Position numbers and translations under genes: made by a program. A DNA stretch of 5,371 bases from Campylobacteraceae bacterium (GTDB taxonomy: Bacteria > Campylobacterota > Campylobacteria > Campylobacterales > Sulfurovaceae). The DNA lies in NCBI GenBank assembly GCA_027030605.1, contig JALVEV010000020.1, positions 1 to 5,371 on the forward strand, read 5' to 3'. Under the pieces are notes generated by a model. That model ran no database searches, was not told the origin of the DNA, and was given only the letters and a program-made list of their open reading frames with translations. Of this stretch, positions 1 through 5,371 are shown piece by piece; position 1 is the first letter of the stretch; each line of letters begins with the position of its first letter.

Positions 1-84
1 GTGCAAGATATTGATACTTTGGAGGACTGGAAGAGGGCAGAGATTATGTATCGTGTTTTAGAGGAGCAAAAAGATAATGACTAA
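1..84 (+). CDS. pseF: CMP-pseudaminic acid synthetase (PseF), C-terminal end only
   Basis: The window opens inside a gene in frame 1: 27 codons followed by TAA at 82-84. The visible tail contains the string DIDTLEDWKRAEIMYRVL, which resembles the C-terminal end of nucleotide-sugar cytidylyltransferases of the PseF/NeuA type (the 'D-I-D-T-x-E-D-W' ending followed by an amphipathic helix). PseF transfers CMP from CTP to pseudaminic acid in the cytoplasm, the activating step before glycosyl transfer. The full protein is normally about 230 residues, so roughly 90 % lies upstream of the window. The assignment to PseF and not NeuA or LegF rests mainly on the neighbour: its last 8 bases overlap the start of pseG, and pseI follows further down. 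The GTG at position 1 is an internal valine and not a start. Confidence 0.8.
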   Translation: MQDIDTLEDWKRAEIMYRVLEEQKDND

Positions 85-982
85 TATTCTATTTCGAGCC
101 GACTCCTCTTCAACCATAGGTACAGGGCATATTATGAGGGATTTGGTATTGGCTTCTCAGTATAAAGATGCAAATACTGTTTTTGCAGTACAAGATTTAG
201 AGGGAAATATAAATCATAAAATAGTTGAAGCAGGATATAAAATAGAGATATTAAACTCTAACAATATAGAAGAGTTAGATAAGCTTATCAAAAAACATAA
301 TATTGATATGATAATCATAGACCACTATGGAATTGACTATGAATATGAAAAACAGTTAAAAATTCAAAATCCAACATTGAAAATTCTCTCATTTGATGAT
401 ACTTATGAAAAACATCATTGTGATATACTTCTTAATCATAATATTAGTGCTGATGAAAAAAGATATAAAGATTTAGTGCCTGAAACTTGTGAACTTAGAT
501 GTGGAAGTAAATATACACTTTTAAGAGAGGAGTTTTATCATGAAAAAGCGATAAAACGAGAGAAGATTTATGATGTTTTTATTGCGATGGGTGGGGCAGA
601 TACTCAAAATTTAAATATTCAACTCTTAGAGATTCTTCCTCCTTATTTGAAAGTTGCTGTTGTAACTACTACGGCAAATGAAAATTTAGAGGCTTTAAAG
701 GCTTATATAGAAGATAAAAAGCTTGTTGATTTGTATATTAACTCTAATCAAATCGCTAAGTTGATGAATAAGAGTAGATTTGCTATTGTAACTCCTAGTG
801 TTACAGTTAATGAGGTCTATTTTATGGAGTTACCTTTTTTGGCGATTAAGACAGCAGATAATCAAAAAGAGCTTTTTGCTTATTTATTAAAAGAGCATTT
901 TTTAGTAATAGAGAGCTTTAATAAAAAAATAGTTAAAGAGATAGTTTTAAAACAATTAGGAGAGAGTAGTGCTAAATATTAA
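77..982 (+). CDS. pseG: UDP-2,4-diacetamido-2,4,6-trideoxy-beta-L-altropyranose hydrolase (PseG)
   Basis: This 301-residue cytoplasmic enzyme removes UDP from UDP-2,4-diacetamido-2,4,6-trideoxy-L-altrose, giving the free sugar that PseI uses. It is a MurG-like GT-B fold hydrolase. The N-terminal signature RADSSSTIGTGHIMRD (residues 7-22) carries His18, which corresponds to the catalytic His17 of C. jejuni PseG. Other family stretches are IIDHYGID (80-87), SFDD..EKHHCDILLNHN (105-122), REEFY (150-154), MGGADTQN (171-178) and the nucleotide-binding-side region SVTVNE (241-246). The start is ATG 77, preceded by GAGGAG at 61-66, and it overlaps the pseF stop by 8 bases. The C. jejuni enzyme is about 274 residues as I remember it, so this one has a modest C-terminal extension, too short to hold a PseH-type acetyltransferase domain. 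The motifs are intact and I see no frameshift. Confidence 0.95.
   Translation: MTNILFRADSSSTIGTGHIMRDLVLASQYKDANTVFAVQDLEGNINHKIVEAGYKIEILNSNNIEELDKLIKKHNIDMIIIDHYGIDYEYEKQLKIQNPTLKILSFDDTYEKHHCDILLNHNISADEKRYKDLVPETCELRCGSKYTLLREEFYHEKAIKREKIYDVFIAMGGADTQNLNIQLLEILPPYLKVAVVTTTANENLEALKAYIEDKKLVDLYINSNQIAKLMNKSRFAIVTPSVTVNEVYFMELPFLAIKTADNQKELFAYLLKEHFLVIESFNKKIVKEIVLKQLGESSAKY
958..962 (+). promoter_or_regulatory. Shine-Dalgarno site that fixes the GTG start of the methyltransferase
   Basis: AGGAG lies 6 bases upstream of GTG 969, inside the end of pseG. It supports the GTG as the true start and suggests translation coupled to pseG. Confidence 0.7.
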
Positions 983-1643
983 AAATATTAAAGGTTTAAA
1001 GTATCCAGATGAGTATTTTATAAAGTTTTTTTTCAAAAATAGATTACATGAAAAAGAGAATTTAACCTATCTTGAGTTTGGTTGTGGAAATGGTAGTAAT
1101 TTGATGTTGCCCTATGCCTATGATAACAGTGTGATAGGAGTAGACTATGATGGTACTTTAATTTCAATGGCAAAGGATAACTTTTCATCGTATGAACAGC
1201 AAGATAATTATTTTGAATTTTACGCAGAGGATATGAGAGAGTTTCCCATAAAGCATAGTAATATAAATGCTGATGTCTTTTTACTTCCATCTGTAATTTA
1301 TTATATTGGAAAAGATGATTTTATAAAATTTTTAATGGATATTATTGATAATAATCACTTAAATACTAATATACCTTTTTATATAAGGGTAAGAACCCCA
1401 AAAGATTTTAGATTTGGTTTGGGGCAGAAGATTGCATATAACAGCTATGAGCTACCATTCGATGTAATTACAGGTGAAGGTGGAGCAAACATTACTTTTT
1501 ATTATGAAAATGAGATTCTTGATATTTTAAAAAAGTATTTAAAATTGAAAGATTATAAAATATTTCATTTAGACAACCAAAATGAGCATAATGGTGAAGT
1601 AGTTTTAAATTCTGATATTGTTATATGGGGTACAATAAATTGA
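969..1643 (+). CDS. Class I SAM-dependent methyltransferase, substrate unknown
   Basis: This is a 224-residue cytoplasmic protein with a Rossmann-type methyltransferase core. Motif I is LEFGCGNGSN at residues 35-44, which binds SAM. The acidic residue after strand 2 is Asp59 in VIGVDYD (55-61), expected to bind the ribose hydroxyls. AEDM (86-89) is the likely adenine-side motif, and strand 4 runs through ADVFLLPSVIYYIG (101-114). The C-terminal half (about 138-224, including VRTPKDFRFGLGQKI) is probably the substrate-specific part. Translation begins at GTG 969: no in-frame ATG occurs before residue 46, which would remove motif I, and AGGAG at 958-962 is well placed. The start overlaps pseG by 14 bases. 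Lying between pseG and pseI, it probably O- or N-methylates a nonulosonic acid or another sugar of the same glycan. That role is inference; the fold assignment is firm. The region is AT-rich (about 25 % GC in 1261-1560). Confidence 0.85.
   Translation: MLNIKNIKGLKYPDEYFIKFFFKNRLHEKENLTYLEFGCGNGSNLMLPYAYDNSVIGVDYDGTLISMAKDNFSSYEQQDNYFEFYAEDMREFPIKHSNINADVFLLPSVIYYIGKDDFIKFLMDIIDNNHLNTNIPFYIRVRTPKDFRFGLGQKIAYNSYELPFDVITGEGGANITFYYENEILDILKKYLKLKDYKIFHLDNQNEHNGEVVLNSDIVIWGTIN
1627..1630 (+). promoter_or_regulatory. Weak ribosome-binding site for the WbqC-family gene
   Basis: GGGG ends 9 bases before TTG 1640. It is a partial match to the anti-Shine-Dalgarno. No comparable purine run precedes ATG 1625, so it slightly favours the TTG start. 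The gene may depend on re-initiation after the methyltransferase stop. Confidence 0.35.
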
Positions 1644-2365
1644 AACTAGCATTAATGCAACCAACTTTTAATCCTTGGATAGGGTATTTTGATTTAATTG
1701 ATTATGTTGATAAATTTATTTTCTTAGATACGGTACAGTTAAATCAGCAGAGTTGGCAAACTAGAAATAAGTTTAAAATTCAAGATAAAGAGCTGTTGTT
1801 TTCGATACCTATACTAAAAGAAAAATCAAAATATGAGTTACTTATAAAAGATACAAAAATAAATTTTAATAAATTTGACTTTAGAAAAAAATTAGTTAAA
1901 ACGGTTGAACAAAATTATAAAAAAGCCAAATATTTTAATGAAGTCAATGATTTTATACAAGAGTTAATTCAGTATGATACTCCATATTTAAGTAAATACA
2001 ATATAAATATAATTATGCAGATAGCTAAAAAGTTAAATTTTAATACAGAAATTTTGATTTTATCAAAGAGTAATTACAGGGGAGAATTATCAAAAGGTAA
2101 TTTAGTTCTAGATATTTGTAAACATTTTAGTACAACTGACTACATTTCCCCTTTAGGCTCAAAAGAGTATTTAGATAAAGAGATACCAAAATTTAACAAC
2201 AGTAATATAGAGGTATTTTATCAGTACTATCAACACCCTACCTATAATCAATTAGGAGAAAAATTTATTCCTTATATTGGAATTTTTGACCTTTTGTACA
2301 ATGAAGGGTTTGAAAATAGTGCTAAAATAATAAGAAGTGGTAGAGACTATAAAAAGGCAGAATAG
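1640..2365 (+). CDS. WbqC-family protein (surface glycan biosynthesis, function not settled)
   Basis: From TTG 1640 this is a 241-residue protein. WbqC-like proteins occur in O-antigen, capsule and flagellar glycan clusters; I know of no securely established reaction. Family features, numbered from 1640, are KLALMQPTFNPWIGYFDLID at residues 2-21, DTVQLNQQSWQTRN (30-43), DYISPLGSKEYL (167-178) and HPTYNQLGEKFIPYIGIFDLLYNEG (199-223). Family members usually begin M-K-L-A-x-M-Q-P, which matches TTG 1640 better than ATG 1625. The latter would add Met-Gly-Tyr-Asn-Lys and overlap the methyltransferase by 19 bases. TTG 1640 overlaps the upstream TGA stop in the compact TTGA arrangement, with a weak GGGG at 1627-1630. 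No signal peptide or membrane segment is visible, so it should be cytoplasmic. It sits directly before pseI. Blocks within it fall to 15-25 % GC, the lowest in the window. Confidence 0.85.
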   Translation: MKLALMQPTFNPWIGYFDLIDYVDKFIFLDTVQLNQQSWQTRNKFKIQDKELLFSIPILKEKSKYELLIKDTKINFNKFDFRKKLVKTVEQNYKKAKYFNEVNDFIQELIQYDTPYLSKYNINIIMQIAKKLNFNTEILILSKSNYRGELSKGNLVLDICKHFSTTDYISPLGSKEYLDKEIPKFNNSNIEVFYQYYQHPTYNQLGEKFIPYIGIFDLLYNEGFENSAKIIRSGRDYKKAE

Positions 2366-3388
2366 ATGAAAATAGGTAACTTTGATTTAAGCAGAGATGG
2401 TACATATATTATTGCAGAGATGAGTGCAAATCATAATGGTAAATTACAAAATGCATTAGATACAATTAAAGCAGCTAAAGAGATTGGAGCAGATGCTATA
2501 AAACTTCAAACCTATACAGCAGATACCTTAACCCTTGATTGTAGAAAAGATGATTTTATGATAGATGGTGGAACACTTTGGGATGGTCAAAGCCTCTATG
2601 ACTTATATAAAGAGGCATATACTCCTTGGGAGTGGCATAAAGAACTTTTTGAGTATGCTAGAGAGATAGACATAGATATTTTCTCTTCACCTTTTGACAA
2701 AAGTGCTGTTGATTTTTTAGAACAGTTTAATCCAAGTGCCTACAAAATAGCCTCTTTTGAGATAACCGATTATGAACTCATACGCTACACTGCAAGTAAG
2801 GGAAAACCTATTATTATTAGTACAGGCATAGCAACTATTGATGAGATACAAGATGCTGTAGATATTTGTAGAAGTGAGGGAAACAGTGGGATAGTTTTAC
2901 TAAAATGTACCTCAGCCTATCCTGCACCATTAGAGGAGGCAAATTTAAAGATGATTCCTAATTTAGCTCAAACTTTTAATGTAGTTAGTGGTTTTTCAGA
3001 CCATACTTTAGGTAGTACTGCTCCTATTGTAGCTGTGGCTCTTGGTGCAAAAGTTATAGAGAAACACTTTATTTTAGATAAATCTATTGGTGGAGCTGAT
3101 GCTGATTTTTCTCTTGATAAAGAGGAGTTTGCTCAAATGGTAAAAGCTGTTAGAGATGCTGAAAAACTACTTGGTAAGATTGATTACTCAATGAGTGATA
3201 AAAAGAGAGAGTCTCGTCGTTTTTCACGAAGTCTTTACGTAGCCAAAGATATTCAAAAAGGTGAAGTATTTACAGAGGAGAACATTCGTTCTGTTCGCCC
3301 AGGATATGGAAAACATCCTAAGTATCTTAACGATATTTTAGGCAGAGTAGCTACAAAAGAGTATAATTTTGGAGATAGATTTGAGTAG
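2366..3388 (+). CDS. pseI: Pseudaminic acid synthase (PseI, NeuB family)
   Basis: This 340-residue cytoplasmic enzyme condenses 2,4-diacetamido-2,4,6-trideoxy-L-altrose with phosphoenolpyruvate to give pseudaminic acid. Residues about 10-270 form the NeuB TIM barrel: IIAEMSANHNG (15-25), GADAIKLQTYTADTLTLD (41-58), FSSPFDKSAVDFLE (106-119), YKIASFE (126-132), ISTGIAT (151-157), KCTSAYPAP (180-188), GFSDHT (209-214) and EKHF (232-235). His213 and His234 match the spacing of the two metal-binding histidines of meningococcal NeuB (His215 and His236). Residues about 285-340 form the SAF/antifreeze-like domain, with the RPG of RSVRPGYGKHP (308-318) supplying the conserved substrate-contacting Arg311. 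The stretch GGTLWDGQSLYDLYKEAYTP (68-87) is typical of PseI and not of NeuB or LegI. ATG 2366 abuts the upstream TAG, with AAGG at 2354-2357. The length is normal. Its GC (about 35 % in 2461-2760) is the highest sampled. Confidence 0.96.
   Translation: MKIGNFDLSRDGTYIIAEMSANHNGKLQNALDTIKAAKEIGADAIKLQTYTADTLTLDCRKDDFMIDGGTLWDGQSLYDLYKEAYTPWEWHKELFEYAREIDIDIFSSPFDKSAVDFLEQFNPSAYKIASFEITDYELIRYTASKGKPIIISTGIATIDEIQDAVDICRSEGNSGIVLLKCTSAYPAPLEEANLKMIPNLAQTFNVVSGFSDHTLGSTAPIVAVALGAKVIEKHFILDKSIGGADADFSLDKEEFAQMVKAVRDAEKLLGKIDYSMSDKKRESRRFSRSLYVAKDIQKGEVFTEENIRSVRPGYGKHPKYLNDILGRVATKEYNFGDRFE
3371..3375 (+). promoter_or_regulatory. Shine-Dalgarno site selecting the TTG 3381 start of the transferase gene
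   Basis: GGAGA lies 5 bases before TTG 3381, within the end of pseI. The alternative TTG at 3369 would place this motif inside its own coding region and has only a weak AAAGAG at 3356-3361 upstream. Confidence 0.6.
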
Positions 3389-4667
3389 GTTAGATATTTT
3401 AAATTTAGAGTGGACAAATAGTAATAGAGACCTACATATAGTTACCCCTATTTTAGTCTATTTAGAAAAAAAATATAATCTTTCCTTTGAAACAAAAAGT
3501 ATCTTTAATGGATACTATTTCTTAATAAAGTATCGACCAAAAATTTTGATGATATCTAATTTTGGTGGGGCATATATTAATCATGAAATAGTTAAATTAG
3601 CTTATAGTATGAATATTAAAGTAATCTCTTGTATCTCTGAAGGAAATGTAAAAAAAGAGGCTTTAGAGCAGTTTTTATGGGGGTGGAATAGTGATAAAAT
3701 ACTTTATGTCGATAAAATGCTTCTTTGGAGTAAAAGAAGTGAAAATCTATTTTTATCTCAATACCCACAATTAAAAGAGAAACTTGTAACAACAGGTGCA
3801 ACAGGCTTTGATAGATATAAGCTTTTAGAGTTTAAGAAAAAAGATGATTTTTTAAAAGAGAATACTCTCTCTTATAAAAAAATTATTGGAATAGCTGCTT
3901 GGGGGTTTGACCACTTCTTTGGAGACTATTATAAAAGGCATGAAAAGGCTTTTTTGGATATCTACTCTAAAGAACAAATTGAGTTACATCGAGAAGATTT
4001 ATATAAGATTCAAAAAATATATTTAGAACTTATTGAAAATAACCCCGATATACTCTTTATTTTACGTTATCATCCTGGGACTATTGATTTTGAAAAGAAT
4101 GAATTTTATGGATTGGAAAAGTATAAAAATGTATTTATCTCTAGTAAGTATGAAAATCAACACTATGAGATAAGTGATTTAATCAATATATCAGATTTGT
4201 GGATAGGGTATGAGACTACTACTGCTTTGGAGTCTTGGCTTTTAGATAAACAGACATTTTTAATAAATCCTACAAGAAGTAACTTTATAAGAGAGAATGT
4301 ACATAAGGGGTCTCCTATTGTAAAAACAACTTATGAAGCACAAAATTTAATAGATGAATTTTTTAAGAATGGTACAATAAGTGAGTTTGAAAAGTTACAA
4401 TCTTTTAGAGATAAAATAGTAAAAGATGTAATAGAGTATGGAGATGGTAAAAATTATATTAGAGCGTCTAAAGAGGTGATGAAGGTTTTTAGTCAACCTA
4501 ATAAAAAGATAAAACTTAGTTTTAAAGTCTATAAAGAGATGTCTAAACAGATATTGAAATTGATACTATCAAAAACTATTATGAGAAAAAGATGGTCAGA
4601 GTTAGATTATAGAAGCAATTTTGCTAAACCTTACCAAGAGATGTACAGAAAAGCGATAGATGTTTAA
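3381..4667 (+). CDS. Putative surface-carbohydrate transferase, GT-B-like with HP motif
   Basis: From TTG 3381 this is a 428-residue protein (432 from TTG 3369). It resembles the loosely defined 'surface carbohydrate biosynthesis' / CDP-glycerol glycerophosphotransferase-like GT-B proteins. The N-terminal half has alternating strands and helices with KILMISNFGG (54-63) and KVISCISEGN (80-89). The C-terminal half has IIGIAAWGFD (168-177), ILFILRYHPGTID (224-236) with the His-Pro pair at 231-232, then the ISDLWIGYETTTALES segment (270-285) and FLINPTRSN (293-301), a typical nucleotide-side C-terminal Rossmann arrangement. Residues about 374-428 are basic and amphipathic (many Lys/Arg), compatible with peripheral membrane association. 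I see no signal peptide or membrane span. It overlaps pseI by 8 bases and is followed by a flippase gene, so transfer of pseudaminic acid or another sugar to a lipid-linked glycan is plausible. Donor and acceptor are not determined. It may not be a sugar transferase but a phosphotransferase. Confidence 0.65.
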   Translation: MSRLDILNLEWTNSNRDLHIVTPILVYLEKKYNLSFETKSIFNGYYFLIKYRPKILMISNFGGAYINHEIVKLAYSMNIKVISCISEGNVKKEALEQFLWGWNSDKILYVDKMLLWSKRSENLFLSQYPQLKEKLVTTGATGFDRYKLLEFKKKDDFLKENTLSYKKIIGIAAWGFDHFFGDYYKRHEKAFLDIYSKEQIELHREDLYKIQKIYLELIENNPDILFILRYHPGTIDFEKNEFYGLEKYKNVFISSKYENQHYEISDLINISDLWIGYETTTALESWLLDKQTFLINPTRSNFIRENVHKGSPIVKTTYEAQNLIDEFFKNGTISEFEKLQSFRDKIVKDVIEYGDGKNYIRASKEVMKVFSQPNKKIKLSFKVYKEMSKQILKLILSKTIMRKRWSELDYRSNFAKPYQEMYRKAIDV

Positions 4668-5371
4668 GGTTATTTTTCAACATGCACCAAAATATTTAGG
4701 GGCTACAGGTTTTGCTAGTCTGCTAACCTTATTGATGACAAAATACTATACAGCAGTATTTACTCCTGCTGAGTATGGAGTTTTAGCTCTCTATTTGGTA
4801 ATGTTTAACTATATAAGAACTTTTGTATCTTTAAATATGGATAGTAGTGCTACTAGATTCTATTTTGATTATAGAGAGAGTAGAAGAGATGAATATTTAA
4901 GTACAATATTTTGGTTTATCTCAATAATCGCCTTAGTTGTTTTTATTTTAGCAATGCTCTTTGGTAGTTATGTTTCAAATTGGATTGCACCTAATAGTTT
5001 AACTATATATTTAGTAACAGTTATAACAGGTATTGGAGCTGTTTATGTGAGCTTTTTGATGCGAATACTCTATAATGAGCAGAAATCTACATCTGTTTTT
5101 AAACATACGATATTTCAAAATATTGTTAATCATCTCTCCTCTGTTATTTTTATATCTCTTTTTCATTGGGGAGTTGCAGGAAGAGTAACAGGACAAGGGT
5201 TAGGTTATATTTTAAATATATTTACTCTTTTAAAAGAGTTTGTTTCTCAAAATCTATTTAAGTTGAAACTAGTTTTTAATAAACAGATGGCAAAAGAGAC
5301 CTTTATGCTTTCTCTACCAAGTATTATTGCCTCATTTCAAACAGTAGTTTTTGTCTATCTTGATAGAATTT
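4660..5371 (+). CDS. Wzx-type polysaccharide flippase, N-terminal part (runs off the window)
   Basis: The reading frame from ATG 4660 stays open to the last base (237 codons plus one base), so the protein is truncated by the window edge and not by mutation. It looks like an oligosaccharide flippase of the MOP/MATE-like superfamily, which moves lipid-linked glycans across the inner membrane. Seven hydrophobic segments can be picked out at about residues 11-28, 40-58, 82-105, 112-135, 150-170, 172-192 and 216-234. Family-like points are FTPAEYGVLALY (34-45) between the first two helices and LPSIIASFQTVVFVYLDRI at the visible end (219-237), the usual start of the second half of the transporter. 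A complete member would have about 400-500 residues and 12 or more helices. The start overlaps the preceding stop by 8 bases. The Shine-Dalgarno site is weak (AGAAAAG near 4646-4652), suggesting coupled translation. The glycan carried is presumably the one built with the upstream genes. Confidence 0.85.
   Translation, partial: MFKVIFQHAPKYLGATGFASLLTLLMTKYYTAVFTPAEYGVLALYLVMFNYIRTFVSLNMDSSATRFYFDYRESRRDEYLSTIFWFISIIALVVFILAMLFGSYVSNWIAPNSLTIYLVTVITGIGAVYVSFLMRILYNEQKSTSVFKHTIFQNIVNHLSSVIFISLFHWGVAGRVTGQGLGYILNIFTLLKEFVSQNLFKLKLVFNKQMAKETFMLSLPSIIASFQTVVFVYLDRI

Noticed and set aside
1..3. GTG at the first base as a gene start
   Set aside because: A 27-codon product beginning here would be only the conserved C-terminal tail of PseF. 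The gene is cut by the window edge.
1033..1290. Open frame of 85 codons on the - strand inside the methyltransferase gene
   Set aside because: It lies wholly antisense to a gene with clear methyltransferase motifs, and its translation (rich in His and Tyr) has no recognisable domain.
3369..3371. Alternative TTG start for the transferase gene at 3369
   Set aside because: The strong GGAGA at 3371-3375 is correctly spaced only for TTG 3381. The 3369 start has a poor upstream site and adds only four residues.
3616..3801. Open frame of 61 codons on the - strand inside the transferase gene
   Set aside because: It is antisense to a well-supported longer frame, with no recognisable protein features.
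3856..3873. Small inverted repeat (AAGAGA, 6-base loop, TCTCTT), a possible hairpin or terminator
   Set aside because: The stem is only 6 bp and A/T-rich, sits in the middle of a coding region, and no T-run follows on the + strand. Such repeats are expected by chance at this base composition.
4630..4662. Possible internal promoter in front of the flippase
   Set aside because: AT-rich coding DNA gives many chance -10-like hexamers. No gap exists between genes and no paired -35-like element stands out.
5011..5196. Open frame of 61 codons on the - strand inside the flippase gene
   Set aside because: The + strand frame here is continuous and gives hydrophobic helices expected of a flippase. The antisense product is Cys/Asn/Ser-rich without domain resemblance.

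Overview
The window is a single, gap-free run of seven same-strand genes from an AT-rich bacterium. Hand counts on five 300-base blocks give about 22 to 35 % GC. The codon use, the protein wording and the close resemblance of the nonulosonic acid genes to those of Campylobacter jejuni point to a Campylobacterota member, perhaps from the Sulfurimonas/Sulfurovum/Arcobacter side. The lineage is inference from sequence style and not a database match.

Layout, all on the + strand: (1) 1-84, the last 27 codons of pseF (CMP-pseudaminic acid synthetase); (2) 77-982, pseG (UDP-sugar hydrolase); (3) 969-1643, a class I SAM-dependent methyltransferase; (4) 1640-2365 (or from 1625), a WbqC-family protein; (5) 2366-3388, pseI (pseudaminic acid synthase); (6) 3381-4667 (or from 3369), a GT-B-like surface-carbohydrate transferase candidate; (7) 4660 to the window end, the first 237 residues of a Wzx-type polysaccharide flippase. 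Every junction overlaps or abuts, so there is no intergenic DNA of note. No promoter, terminator, RNA gene, repeat array or mobile element was found.

How the genes work together: PseG releases the 2,4-diacetamido-2,4,6-trideoxy-L-altrose from its UDP carrier, PseI condenses it with phosphoenolpyruvate to pseudaminic acid, and PseF activates that to CMP-pseudaminic acid. The methyltransferase and WbqC protein between pseG and pseI are good candidates for decorating the sugar or a neighbouring glycan residue. The transferase-like protein and the flippase suggest that the product enters a lipid-linked surface glycan (LPS O-chain, capsule or similar), with flagellin glycosylation as an alternative or additional use.

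The core pathway is well known. The less explained parts are the methyltransferase/WbqC pair, which is the most AT-rich part of the cluster, and the unassigned transferase, which could be a CMP-pseudaminic acid transferase.
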